From Candidatus Rifleibacteriota bacterium (GTDB lineage Bacteria > Muiribacteriota > Ozemobacteria > Ozemobacterales > Ozemobacteraceae): a stretch of DNA of 64,000 bases. The notes under the pieces were generated by a model. That model ran no database searches. It worked only from the letters and a program-made list of their open reading frames with translations, and was not told where the DNA came from. The position numbers and the translations under genes are program-made. The DNA lies in NCBI GenBank assembly GCA_015232575.1, contig JADFZL010000015.1, positions 62,001-126,000 on the forward strand, read 5' to 3'. Position 1 is the stretch's first letter, and every line of letters begins with the position of its first letter. Shown here in pieces: positions 37,436-45,588 of the stretch.

Positions 37436-38553
37436 CTGATTCACTTACCGAAATGTTTCTAAAAAGGGTAACACCTGACATTCTTGAGCTTGGAACTCAC
37501 AAGTTCAGAAGATTGTCCGGGGTGTTCAATGGTAAGATATTTGATTTGAAAAAATATTCAGAGGTTCCGTCTGAAGGTATTCTCAACTTTTATCCTGACA
37601 GAAAAACGGCAATACCGAGCTTTGAAGATTTCCAAAAAAAGATTGCTGAATTATACGGTGGACGTATTCCCAATGATAACCACGTTTCGGTGGTTCTGCC
37701 AGACCATGCTTTCGGAATGGGTTTAACTCACCTTTCAACTGTTACTTTGAAAATTAACCCAGTTGCAGCAATCGAAAGGAAAGTTCAGTCTTCGATGCCA
37801 TTACCGCTTTCCAGCTATAAACTGACCTTTGAAAGTGGAATGCCAAAAGGTAATAAGACACCAATTCTATATAGTGTTGTCGTAGACAGCGTTAAAAAGG
37901 AAATTATTAATGCATGTTTTCATTCTGGATTACTGCCAATGTCTCTTAATCCGTCGTTTGTGGTCATGAGCGGCCTGATTAAACAGCTTGAAAGTGCCCA
38001 GAATTCACCGTATCCTTCGATAATTATACATTTCGGACACTTCTGTACAAGCGTTGGAATTTATCTCAACGGAATGATGAGATTTTTTGACACAATTCCA
38101 ATCGGGGCAAAAATGTTTACTGATGCTCTTGTAGAATCAGAAAACCAGGATCGAAAAGAGGCTGAAAAGAAGAAGTGTGAAGAAAAAATTTTGCTCGAAG
38201 AACCCACAAGTGATGCACAGGGAGAGGTTGCTTCCTACAAAATACTTGAGCCTATTTTTGCAGAGTTGTTAAAAAAGATCTATGAATGTCTGCAGACACA
38301 TTCTCAGGAATTCCCACAGGAAGGGGCTTTTCGAAGAATACTTATCAGTGGCGGGGGCGCAGCGTTGAAAAATTTTGACAGGCTGTTACATGGAAACCTT
38401 GGACTTAATGTAATAAGACTTGGTACTTTATTCGGTGTTGTTGGTCCAAGGGGACCTTTGCAGGCCGATGAAATAGGGTCTATTATACCACTTCTGGGAG
38501 CGCTTCTTCTTGAACCTTGGAATATAAATAGAATGGAAAAGCTGGTGGCGTAG
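37426..38553 (+). CDS. pilM: PilM-like actin-fold pilus assembly protein
   Basis: 375 aa. Actin-like ASKHA protein, the cytoplasmic part of the PilMNOP inner-membrane platform. The N-terminal ILELGTHKFRRLSG and the C-terminal nucleotide-site-like RRILISGGGAALKNFDRLL fit PilM. The family's typical N-terminal INF peptide-binding groove cannot be judged. It overlaps pilB by 10 bp and ends immediately before pilN. GspL is the equivalent in type II systems, but there is no membrane segment here, which favours a PilM identity. Confidence 0.82.
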   Translation: MPLTDSLTEMFLKRVTPDILELGTHKFRRLSGVFNGKIFDLKKYSEVPSEGILNFYPDRKTAIPSFEDFQKKIAELYGGRIPNDNHVSVVLPDHAFGMGLTHLSTVTLKINPVAAIERKVQSSMPLPLSSYKLTFESGMPKGNKTPILYSVVVDSVKKEIINACFHSGLLPMSLNPSFVVMSGLIKQLESAQNSPYPSIIIHFGHFCTSVGIYLNGMMRFFDTIPIGAKMFTDALVESENQDRKEAEKKKCEEKILLEEPTSDAQGEVASYKILEPIFAELLKKIYECLQTHSQEFPQEGAFRRILISGGGAALKNFDRLLHGNLGLNVIRLGTLFGVVGPRGPLQADEIGSIIPLLGALLLEPWNINRMEKLVA

Positions 38554-39129
38554 ATGTCTCTGAATATCGATTTTTTTCCTCCTGAATTACGGCAGCTTGG
38601 AATTGGAAGAAAACTTCCGGTGACTTTCTTAATTGCATTTATTTTGCTGCTCTTATTTCTGGGATACCTGAAAAATTCGCTTATTCCGCAACGAAAGGCT
38701 CTTGAAGCTGAAAAAGTTGAACTTAGAAAAGAAGAAGAAAAGCTCATGGAAAGGGCAAAAAAAGCCCTTGTTGGTGCAGAAGAAGTTCAGAAAGTCAAAG
38801 AGAAAATATCTATTCACAATTATAATCTGGTTGAAAAACGCTCAAGATTCGTTTTTATACTTTCCCAACTCGAAAAAATTCTTCCTGAAAATGCAGTGGT
38901 AATAAAAATGCTGGAAAGTAAAACCAAAACTTCTTTAATAAGGTCGACGGACTCAGAATTCATACTTGAGGTTTTGTTTGAAGATCTTTCAACTTTGCCA
39001 ATTCTTCATAGAAGGCTTACATCTGGAAAGATGTTTTCCAATGTGGTTATTAATCCGAAAGGAAAGTCTTCATATCTTGGCCGGACCGGAGAAACAATCG
39101 AAGTGACCTTCAAAGTCGAGGAAACATGA
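38554..39129 (+). CDS. pilN: PilN-like inner-membrane platform protein
   Basis: 191 aa bitopic protein: a short cytoplasmic N-terminus beginning MSLNIDFFPPELRQLG, which carries the PilM-binding type sequence (NLLP-like NIDFFPPEL), one membrane span at about 24-42, a coiled coil at about 48-95, and a small periplasmic ferredoxin-like fold. Start directly follows the pilM stop; the end overlaps pilO by 4 bp. PilN with PilO forms the heterodimer under the outer-membrane secretin. Confidence 0.85.
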   Translation: MSLNIDFFPPELRQLGIGRKLPVTFLIAFILLLLFLGYLKNSLIPQRKALEAEKVELRKEEEKLMERAKKALVGAEEVQKVKEKISIHNYNLVEKRSRFVFILSQLEKILPENAVVIKMLESKTKTSLIRSTDSEFILEVLFEDLSTLPILHRRLTSGKMFSNVVINPKGKSSYLGRTGETIEVTFKVEET

Positions 39130-39689
39130 GTCGAAAATTGCTGGCGCTGGTTATTCCTTTTGTCTCAATTATTGGGATTCTTCTTGTTTGTTCAATAGGC
39201 TATATTGAAATCCCAAAGTTTTTTATTGAAAAGGCACTTCTTGAAAAAGCACGAATTTCTGTTGCAAAAAAGAATGAAAATCTGAGTTTTGTACTTTCGA
39301 AAATTCAGTCTATTGAACAGAAAGGCGAGAATATCATTCAGAGATTGTCGAAGCCATTAAATGATCTTGCGTCTGCAGCATTTCCAATGCCTCTCGAAAA
39401 CAGCATTTCTGAATTTTATGGGGCATTTGAAGAGGCTTTTGATGTTTTTGATGTAAAAAGAATTGAATTTGCATATCTTCCTCGTGTAGTTGATAAAGGT
39501 TGCATAACAATTCCTTTCACGGCTAAGCTCTTTGGACCATATTCCAGAATTAAAAATATTCTTGAAGAACTTGAAAATTGGCAGAATCCATTGGTTTTGA
39601 ATGAAGTGGAGTTTGTAAATTTCTCTGATGATCGCGGAAAAATAATTGTTCGTTTTTCCGGAGCTGTCAGATTCAAGGCGGGGAAATGA
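39126..39689 (+). CDS. pilO: PilO-like inner-membrane platform protein
   Basis: 187 aa with one N-terminal membrane span (about 6-26), a short coiled coil, and a periplasmic domain ending in IIVRFSGAVRFKAGK. Size, topology and position between pilN and a PilP-like gene identify it; sequence conservation in this family is low. Overlaps pilN by 4 bp. Confidence 0.78.
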   Translation: MSRKLLALVIPFVSIIGILLVCSIGYIEIPKFFIEKALLEKARISVAKKNENLSFVLSKIQSIEQKGENIIQRLSKPLNDLASAAFPMPLENSISEFYGAFEEAFDVFDVKRIEFAYLPRVVDKGCITIPFTAKLFGPYSRIKNILEELENWQNPLVLNEVEFVNFSDDRGKIIVRFSGAVRFKAGK

Positions 39690-39690
39690 T

Positions 39691-40365
39691 ATGGGTGAAT
39701 GGGTACAAGAGAATAAGTTCGCCCTTGTAGGCTTGGTCGTTTTATTAATATTGCTTGCTGCAAACTATGTTGTGAGGGCTAACCGTGCAAAAAAACAAGC
39801 TGCTCCTGCCGCTGCAGCTCCTCAAGTTGTGAGCGGGACTGATGCGGTGCCTTCTTCTGTCTCCGCACCTGCTGCAGATGTTCCAGAAACAGATCAGAAT
39901 CTTATTGGAGAAAATGAAAAAGCAAAATTGGAAGATTTTGCAAAACAGCTTGATAGTTTACCCGAAATATTAAAAATTCCACCAAAAATATCTACATATA
40001 CTCCCACAATACGAAATCCTTTCTGGTGGGAACCCGTGAAAGCACTTCAGGAGATGGAGACGTCTTCAGAGGCCAGTCTTGTGGGGCTTTTCAAAACTGA
40101 AGAGAAAACATACGCACTTTTTCGTAAAAGTGGTGCTGTTTTTCTTCTTCCGATTGGTGAGAATGTTAAGGATATGCCATTTCAGTTACTGACCAATCGT
40201 GGTAGGATAGTGATTGAAGAACAGAGTGGAAAATCATTTTTCATGGGCAAAAATAATGCTCCAGATCTTGCTTCTACTACCAGAATGATTGAAAATCCAC
40301 CTAATCCTCTTATCGGTTTGTTTCGTGGTGGCAGCCTTGAAGAAAAGAGTGATGTAAAAAAATAA
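39691..40365 (+). CDS. PilP/GspC-like periplasmic linker protein
   Basis: 224 aa. One membrane span at about 10-26, an Ala/Pro/Val-rich linker, and a C-terminal beta-rich domain (LVGLFKTEEKTYALFRKSG, VIEEQSGKSFFMG) like the small HR domain of PilP and GspC that touches the secretin. PilP proper is a lipoprotein; there is no lipobox here, so the anchoring is GspC-like. The open frame extends back to a TTG at 39646 inside pilO, but ATG at 39691, one base after the pilO stop and behind AAGGCGGGG, is preferred. It ends on the first base of pilC. Confidence 0.72.
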   Translation: MGEWVQENKFALVGLVVLLILLAANYVVRANRAKKQAAPAAAAPQVVSGTDAVPSSVSAPAADVPETDQNLIGENEKAKLEDFAKQLDSLPEILKIPPKISTYTPTIRNPFWWEPVKALQEMETSSEASLVGLFKTEEKTYALFRKSGAVFLLPIGENVKDMPFQLLTNRGRIVIEEQSGKSFFMGKNNAPDLASTTRMIENPPNPLIGLFRGGSLEEKSDVKK

Positions 40366-41588
40366 TGAAAAAGTATAAGATAAAGTACATTGGAAATACA
40401 GGAAACTACGAATTTATTTCTGTAGATGCCAACAACCCCAAAGAAGCCGAAATGGTTGCCCAGATTAAGGGTGTTGCTCCGATCGGAATTAACGAGGAAG
40501 CGGAAGGAGCAGCTTTTACACTGCCTTTTATTTCCTGGTTCAAGGGCGTGCCGCTTGGCGAAACTTATCACTTTACAAGATTGTTTGCGACTCTTACCAA
40601 GGCTGGTGTTCCTATTCTTGATTCCCTGGGGCTTCTATCGCAGCGCACCAAACATAAAAACCTCAGAGATATTTTAAAACAGATGGTCGCCAATGTTATG
40701 CAGGGACGAGGCTTGCAGACAGTTTTTTTTGAGAATATGCAAGTTTTTGGACGAACTTATGTAAACCTGGTGAAAGTAGGTGAAGACTCCGGTGAACTTC
40801 CAAAAGTTCTGGGAAGGTTGACTCAGCTGCTTGAACGTCAGTTGAAACTTCGAAGAACGATTAAAAAAGCCATGGCGTATCCAAGCTTCGTCTTTGGCAT
40901 GTCCATTCTTGTTACAGGTTCAATTCTATATTTTATTGTTCCCAAGTTTATGGGTGTTTACGGGAAGTTTGGAGTTACGCTTCCTTTTCCGACCCGAGTT
41001 GTTCTTTTCATGAGTTCACTGTTTGTTGATAACATTTTCAAGGTAATAGCTGGCGTTCTTTTGTTAAGTATCTTTTTTAATTACTCATATACGACAAGAC
41101 TTGGACGCAGAGTAATTGATGGCACTCTTCTTTCGCTGCCTCTGGTTGGCGGAATGTTCAGGGATTACGAAATTGCACAGTTGGCAAAAGCTTATTCAAT
41201 ATTGATTCATAGCGGTATTACGGCTGTTACTGGTCTTGATATAATCGGTTCGGCAGTCGGAATTATCCAGATCGAAGATGCTGTTGCAAGAGTCGCCAGT
41301 TCTGTAAAAGGTGGTGCTTCAATTGCTGAAAGTTTTCAGAAAGAAGAGCCGCTTATTCCGGAACTTTTAAACAGGATGGTTCTTGTCGGTGAAAAAACAG
41401 GAAATCTTGCAGAAATGCTTGAACATGTATCCAATTTCTATGAGGAAGAATTCAACAACGCTGTAGATTCAATGGCACAGCTGATCGAACCACTTATGAT
41501 GGTATTTCTCGGACTTGGTGTCGGTGGAATTGTTGTTGCACTTTATCTGCCAATATTCGGACTTACTCAACTTATTTCCAAGAAATGA
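40365..41588 (+). CDS. pilC: PilC/GspF inner-membrane core protein
   Basis: 407 aa polytopic platform protein that transmits ATPase motion to the growing pilus. Two T2SSF repeats are seen: FTRLFATLTKAGVPILDSLG in the first and LAKAYSILIHSGITAVTGLD in the second, each with the GE(D/K)SG or GEKTGNL motif (KVGEDSGELP; LVGEKTGNLAEML). Three membrane spans: about 175-200, 220-240 and 375-400. Start overlaps the previous stop (TAATG). Last gene of the run; no secretin, prepilin peptidase or pilin lies nearby. Confidence 0.92.
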   Translation: MKKYKIKYIGNTGNYEFISVDANNPKEAEMVAQIKGVAPIGINEEAEGAAFTLPFISWFKGVPLGETYHFTRLFATLTKAGVPILDSLGLLSQRTKHKNLRDILKQMVANVMQGRGLQTVFFENMQVFGRTYVNLVKVGEDSGELPKVLGRLTQLLERQLKLRRTIKKAMAYPSFVFGMSILVTGSILYFIVPKFMGVYGKFGVTLPFPTRVVLFMSSLFVDNIFKVIAGVLLLSIFFNYSYTTRLGRRVIDGTLLSLPLVGGMFRDYEIAQLAKAYSILIHSGITAVTGLDIIGSAVGIIQIEDAVARVASSVKGGASIAESFQKEEPLIPELLNRMVLVGEKTGNLAEMLEHVSNFYEEEFNNAVDSMAQLIEPLMMVFLGLGVGGIVVALYLPIFGLTQLISKK

Positions 41589-41671
41589 GATTTGTCTGAT
41601 TTAATAAGATCAATATTGCGTAAAAAAATCTTGTAGAAGTTTTTATTTTTTCTGCCGATTTAACCATGGCT

Positions 41672-41751
41672 CTATATTTAATTATAAACTTGCCAGATCA
41701 ATGAAAGCCTTTCTATAATTAATTATGAGCTCGGCTGATCAATAAATGTCT
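41672..41751 (+). repeat. Two imperfect 39-bp direct repeats, 41-bp period
   Basis: CTATATTTAATTAT...GATCAATGAA (from 41672) and CTATAATTAATTAT...GATCAATAAA (from 41713) agree at about three quarters of positions. They lie in the 343-bp gap after pilC. Confidence 0.5.
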
Positions 41752-41762
41752 TATTGTATGCT

Positions 41763-41848
41763 GGAGAGCACAAGGTGCTCGACCGCGGGGAGTGAGCTGG
41801 TCGAACTTGTTCGACCAGCAAGAGGGGGCGCGTGCCCCCTCTAAAAAA
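41763..41848 (+). repeat. Three-hairpin GC-rich element, single copy after pilC
   Basis: GAGCAC-AAG-GTGCTC, GCTGGTCGAA-CTTG-TTCGACCAGC and GAGGGGGC-GCGT-GCCCCCTC. Compared with the copies near oleC and oleD, the second stem carries a paired G-C to C-G change and a U-G to U-A change that keep pairing. It lies upstream of the ferredoxin promoter, so it is not part of that mRNA. Confidence 0.88.
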
Positions 41849-41890
41849 GTAAAGAAAAGTGTTTACTTTGAAGTCTTATTGAGATAAAAT
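41846..41890 (+). promoter_or_regulatory. Ferredoxin promoter with overlapping inverted repeat
   Basis: TTTACT (41862-41867), 17-bp spacer, TAAAAT (41885-41890). An exact inverted repeat AAAGTAAA-N8-TTTACTTT (41846-41869) covers the -35, as an operator would. Confidence 0.5.
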
Positions 41891-41931
41891 CAAAGCACCA
41901 TTTTATTAAAAAACAACTAAGGAGATGTAGA

Positions 41932-42102
41932 ATGGCTATTAAGGTTGATAAAAACAAATGTACCGGCTGCGGAGCATGCATCGGAACTTGTCCGGTGGAA
42001 GTGCTTGAAATGAAAGACGGAAAAGCAAATTACAAGGGTGATGGCTGCATTGAATGTGGCGCTTGTGTTTCGGCTTGCCCTGTTGAAGCGTTAAGTCTCT
42101 GA
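41932..42102 (+). CDS. 2[4Fe-4S] ferredoxin, 56 aa
   Basis: Small clostridial-type ferredoxin, a low-potential electron carrier. Two full motifs: CTGCGACIGTCP near residues 10-21 and CIECGACVSACP near 38-49, so eight cysteines for two cubane clusters. Starts MAIKVDKNK, ends with TGA at 42102; AAGGAG (41919-41924) stands 7 nt before the ATG. It has its own promoter and a strong terminator, so it is monocistronic. It is a natural electron donor or acceptor for the Rnf complex encoded 16 kb further on. Confidence 0.95.
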   Translation: MAIKVDKNKCTGCGACIGTCPVEVLEMKDGKANYKGDGCIECGACVSACPVEALSL

Positions 42103-42114
42103 TTAATTTCTGAT

Positions 42115-42156
42115 ATAACATAAAAACCCCTGCTTTTGCAGGGGTTTTTATGTTAT
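42115..42156. terminator. 19-bp-stem bidirectional terminator
   Basis: ATAACATAAAAACCCCTGC and its exact complement GCAGGGGTTTTTATGTTAT enclose a TTTT loop. A5/T5 blocks in the stem give T-runs on both strands, so it can end both the ferredoxin mRNA and the convergent TPR mRNA. Confidence 0.92.
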
Positions 42157-42165
42157 CGGTTGGTT

Positions 42166-42954
42166 TCAACCTGGTTCGCGAATTGAAACAATACCGGGTT
42201 TAGCTTTTTTTTCTTCGTCTTCGTCTTCGTTTTCTGGTTCGTCGCTTGCGATGTCGATGGAAAAATCTTCGTCAGACTTGGATTTGCTCAATTTAATTTT
42301 TTTCAGCAGTTCGCTTACAGCATTCTGGTGAGTTGCCGGGTCAAGGCTGGCTGCTTTTTCAGCTGCTTTCTGAGAGCCTTCAGTTTCACCAATTTCAAAA
42401 AGTGCGTTAGCAAGATTGAAATGTGCCAGAGCATAATCTGGTTCTTTTTCAATTGCTTCTTTGAACCATACTGCAGCTTTGCCGAACATTCCCATAGATG
42501 TGTATGCAACACCAATATTGTTCATGGTTTCAACATTGCCAGGGTCTTTTGAAAGTGCTTTGTCCCAGAGGGAAATAGCTTTTGACAATTTGCCTTCGTC
42601 TTTTGCAAGCTGAGCAAGATTAAAATAAATCTCCGGATCATTGGGAGAATTCTTTAAGGCCTTTTTCCAATAAGATCTGGCTTTATCAAATTGCCCCTGA
42701 AGATAATATGCAAGGCCGATATTGTAAAGAAGATCGACATTTTCAGGAAATCTTTGCAGAGCTTCAAACCAGATTTTTTTGGCCTTTCCGAGAAATCCAG
42801 TGTATGCATAAGTGTTCCCGTAATACCGGTACACAATCGGATCATTGCTGTTGTGCTTTACGGCTTCTTCGAGAAGAACCTTTGCTTCTTCATAGTTTGC
42901 ATCTTTAAATAATTCTTGTACTTTTTCAAGACTGAAATGATAATTTTCGACCAT
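42166..42954 (-). CDS. TPR-repeat protein with acidic tail
   Basis: 262 aa. About five consecutive tetratricopeptide repeats with the usual W-LG-Y-A-P spacing (VYRYYGNTYAYTGFLGKAK, LYNIGLAYYLQGQFDKARS, METMNNIGVAYTSMGMFGKAA-like segments), then a Ser/Asp/Glu-rich tail (from about 225). No signal peptide, so cytoplasmic protein-binding scaffold. AAGGGG lies 8 nt before the ATG. It is 12 bp downstream of the permease gene and probably cotranscribed with it. Partner unknown. Confidence 0.82.
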   Translation of the reverse strand: MVENYHFSLEKVQELFKDANYEEAKVLLEEAVKHNSNDPIVYRYYGNTYAYTGFLGKAKKIWFEALQRFPENVDLLYNIGLAYYLQGQFDKARSYWKKALKNSPNDPEIYFNLAQLAKDEGKLSKAISLWDKALSKDPGNVETMNNIGVAYTSMGMFGKAAVWFKEAIEKEPDYALAHFNLANALFEIGETEGSQKAAEKAASLDPATHQNAVSELLKKIKLSKSKSDEDFSIDIASDEPENEDEDEEKKAKPGIVSIREPG

Positions 42955-42966
42955 ATAATATTCCCC

Positions 42967-44106
42967 TTATAAATGATTACTTAATTGTCCGAAAAAATAA
43001 CCGCAAAACGCTGTTGATAAAACAACTAAAACCAAAAAAGCAGAAGTCTTTTTTATTCCAATAAGCGGAGCAATAGCAATAATACTTGGAAAACTGACTG
43101 TCGGACCGGAAAGAAGAAGAGTCAGTGCTGGGCCGACATGCATTCCAAAATGTGTCATTGTAGCGACGATATTGACTCCAACTATTGTACCAAAATACAT
43201 CATACTGCCTATTAAGGCAACAACAATATTGGTTTGGATGGAATTATCATTGAAGTATGACATGAGCTTATTCAAGGGCAACAATTCGCCAACAATTCCA
43301 GTAACAAATATTCCGAGAACAATTTTTGGAAAAATCGAGTAAAGGAGGCTCCACGTTTTTTTAAGCCACTGGATTATTTCATCTTTCTGGAAAAATCTTT
43401 TCAACATATAGCCGAGAAATAGAAACTCAATCAGAAGCATGAAAAATTTTGGAAGATTTTTTATGAGAAAATAAGAAGCACCTTGTTTGCTGGTTTCTGC
43501 TGCCACAGTGAAATCAATATTAAGTAATTTGATAAGAGAATCAAGAAAACCTGTTGTTGTGAGCATAATAATTACAAGAAGAAAGAAAAAGATAAATTGT
43601 TGAAGATCAGTTCTATCAGTCTCTTCTTCGACGACCTGGGCAGTCGAAGCAGTGCTTGCCGGGTCTTCTGAAAATAATTTGGACATGATCAGACCAACTA
43701 CGATTGAACATGCTATCACAGAAAAAGTTCGTGCAAGAAGCATTCTGGTGCCCATAAAAGAATATGTATATGTCAGTGCAATAAGATTTACAGCAGGTGT
43801 GGCAAAAAGAAAAGTAAAAGCAGGTCCTGTTCCGGCACCACTTTGCCTTATTCCAATAAAAATGGGAATAACTCCGCATGAACAGACCGTCAGGATGCCT
43901 CCGGTGAACGCAGCAGCAGGGTAAGATAACCATGGTGAGGCATCCTTTCCCAGAATGCGGGTGATTCTGCTTTTATCCAGAAATATTGCAATTGCTGCCG
44001 CAATGAAAAATGCCGGAAGCATTCCTGAAATGAGGTGTGTCGCCATGAAAGACCCTACTTCAGCGAGTCCCGGCCAGATAAAACTGCCTTTAAGTAGTTC
44101 AAACAT
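42967..44106 (-). CDS. DUF318 (ArsP-like) permease
   Basis: 379 aa polytopic membrane protein with about eight to ten spans in two halves. The segment FTGGILTVCSCGVIPIFIGI and FLFATPAVNLIAL in the first half, and MMYFGTIVGVNIVATMTHFG with LLLSGPTVSFPSIIAI in the second, mark the DUF318/PF03773 family, some members of which (ArsP) export organoarsenicals. Substrate here is unknown. The frame is open from a TTG at 44124, but ATG at 44106 with GAGGTG 7 nt upstream is preferred. A thioredoxin-like gene lies just upstream on the same strand, the usual partner of this permease family. Confidence 0.85.
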   Translation of the reverse strand: MFELLKGSFIWPGLAEVGSFMATHLISGMLPAFFIAAAIAIFLDKSRITRILGKDASPWLSYPAAAFTGGILTVCSCGVIPIFIGIRQSGAGTGPAFTFLFATPAVNLIALTYTYSFMGTRMLLARTFSVIACSIVVGLIMSKLFSEDPASTASTAQVVEEETDRTDLQQFIFFFLLVIIMLTTTGFLDSLIKLLNIDFTVAAETSKQGASYFLIKNLPKFFMLLIEFLFLGYMLKRFFQKDEIIQWLKKTWSLLYSIFPKIVLGIFVTGIVGELLPLNKLMSYFNDNSIQTNIVVALIGSMMYFGTIVGVNIVATMTHFGMHVGPALTLLLSGPTVSFPSIIAIAPLIGIKKTSAFLVLVVLSTAFCGYFFGQLSNHL

Positions 44107-44149
44107 TAAGTAACACCTCAACAACCCTTTCTGAAGTTACCACGGGCAT
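44099..44149 (-). CDS. Possible 16-residue leader peptide overlapping the permease start
   Basis: Frame MPVVTSERVVEVLLNV starts at 44149 with AGGAGA (44158-44163) 8 nt upstream, and its TGA (44099-44101) lies just inside the permease gene, whose Shine-Dalgarno is within the little frame. The arrangement is what translational coupling needs; no family or codon bias argument can be made at this length. Confidence 0.35.
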   Translation of the reverse strand: MPVVTSERVVEVLLNV

Positions 44150-44276
44150 TCCGTTGATCTCCTAAAAACTTCTTATAATTGCTGATTTTCAAGACAACAT
44201 TCAAAGAAATACCTCTTTTCGGGAATGCACTCCTGGTTAGCTTATTTCGTGAGTGCTTCGATTCGGATTAGAAAAA

Positions 44277-44540
44277 TCAGTTGATTTCTTTCTTTATCCA
44301 GTTTACGACCTTCTCTCGAATAACAGGTTTTCCCATGGAATAGATTTTTTTGTTGATTGCGAAGACAGGAGTGGAAATTATTCCATAGGAAGTAACTTCC
44401 GGGTTTCCATCATTGATAAGGATCTCCAGATTTACCTTGTTTTTAAATTCAGACTCAACTGCTTCCTGAACAACTTTGTGCGCTTCTGAACAATTTACAC
44501 ATTCTGCTTTCTTACTCTTGATTACAGTAACGGTTATCAT
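44277..44540 (-). CDS. Thioredoxin-like small redox protein
   Basis: 87 aa thioredoxin-fold protein of the MTH895/TM0996 type. It starts MITVTVIKSKK and has one CVNC pair at residues about 14-17, then the cis-proline region GIISTPVFAINKK typical of this group. The longer open frame adds 29 residues that do not fit; ATG at 44540 has AGGAGA 4-6 nt before it. Located upstream of the DUF318 permease on the same strand, a common pairing that suggests a redox role in handling the permease substrate. Gap 44107-44276 contains the possible leader peptide. Confidence 0.82.
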   Translation of the reverse strand: MITVTVIKSKKAECVNCSEAHKVVQEAVESEFKNKVNLEILINDGNPEVTSYGIISTPVFAINKKIYSMGKPVIREKVVNWIKKEIN

Positions 44541-44672
44541 ATTTTCTCCTAAAATGTTTTTTGAAACCATAAATATTGTACAAATATTTCTTTTCTTAGC
44601 TGCAATAATTCTAATTCTTAACTTCATAAACAGGCAAGAACAAATCTATTCATTTTTATAAAACTGGTCGAA

Positions 44673-44705
44673 CACGAATCCGTATTAATCCGTGTGATTC
44701 CGTGG
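44673..44705. repeat. ATCCGTGTGATTCCGTGG-type repeat, copy 2
   Basis: CACGAATCCGTATTAATCCG followed by TGTGATTCCGTGG; the second half matches the inverse element at 21238-21258. Confidence 0.5.
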
Positions 44706-44749
44706 CTAATAATCCCTTCCCCACACATTCCTGAGTATTTAACTTTTTT

Positions 44750-45553
44750 TCATTTTTTTTCAGGTGATGTCTCTGATGATATACCTGGAAACCATTTGTT
44801 TGCAATAATAAAAGTTCGGAAGAGTTGAAATTTTTCACGTGCATTTTCAAGAAGCTTTGGCGTTTTCCAGAGGTTGTCAGCTGGGTTTGATGAAATTGAA
44901 TTTTTTATTTCATCAAGTGAACGCAAAGTATTCTGATAATGGGTCTCTGAAGAGTTGCCGGAATCTTTAAAAAGGGTTTTCATAATTTCAGAAAGCGAAG
45001 CTATTTTTTCAAGCATTTCTGATGAGTTTTCTTTGATTCTGGCACTTTCGATTTCATTAAAAAGCTGAGAACAAATTAAAAAGCTCTTCTTTTCTGAAGT
45101 TATTCCAAAGTTTTCGAAGAATCTCCCAAGATAGGAATTCATCAACAAAGCTTCTTCGTGTGCCTGCTGGAAATTATTTTCTGCTATCATTTTTCTGATC
45201 TGACCAATCATTTTGGCAGATTCCTGCATTTTTTCTTTCCATTGTGGGTCGTTAATGGCTTTAGAAGGCGGATTTACCATATATCTGTTAGAAAATGCAA
45301 GCCACGAGGTCATGAGAGCCTGTAACATGGGCTCATATTGACTGCTGTCATTGTTCTTAAGAGCTGTTCCGAGGGCACCCAGTTTCTGATTGAAATCAAT
45401 AATACACTTATTGAATTCATCTTCGGGATTCTCTGCTGTAAGAAGCCTCAGTAAAGAATCATCGCATGCTGAAAGTCTGTCGATTTGGAAGGCGGAAAAG
45501 ACAAAAAATATACTTAAAAACAACAGGAAAAATTTGCTCTTTTTCAGAATCAT
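44750..45553 (-). CDS. Exported helical protein, function unknown
   Basis: 267 aa with a signal peptide (about 1-30, FFLLFLSIFFVFSAFQ core, ending near LSAC; the cysteine could be a lipobox variant). The rest is mainly amphipathic helix (KEKMQESAKMIGQIRKMIA, RSLDEIKNSISS) and resembles four-helix periplasmic proteins such as cytochrome c prime or CpxP only in general character; no CXXCH heme motif is present. It lies 36 bp downstream of the DUF1786 gene on the same strand. No family recognised. Confidence 0.7.
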   Translation of the reverse strand: MILKKSKFFLLFLSIFFVFSAFQIDRLSACDDSLLRLLTAENPEDEFNKCIIDFNQKLGALGTALKNNDSSQYEPMLQALMTSWLAFSNRYMVNPPSKAINDPQWKEKMQESAKMIGQIRKMIAENNFQQAHEEALLMNSYLGRFFENFGITSEKKSFLICSQLFNEIESARIKENSSEMLEKIASLSEIMKTLFKDSGNSSETHYQNTLRSLDEIKNSISSNPADNLWKTPKLLENAREKFQLFRTFIIANKWFPGISSETSPEKK

Positions 45554-45588
45554 CTCCTAATAAATGTTTTCATTGAAAGGCTTTCAAA

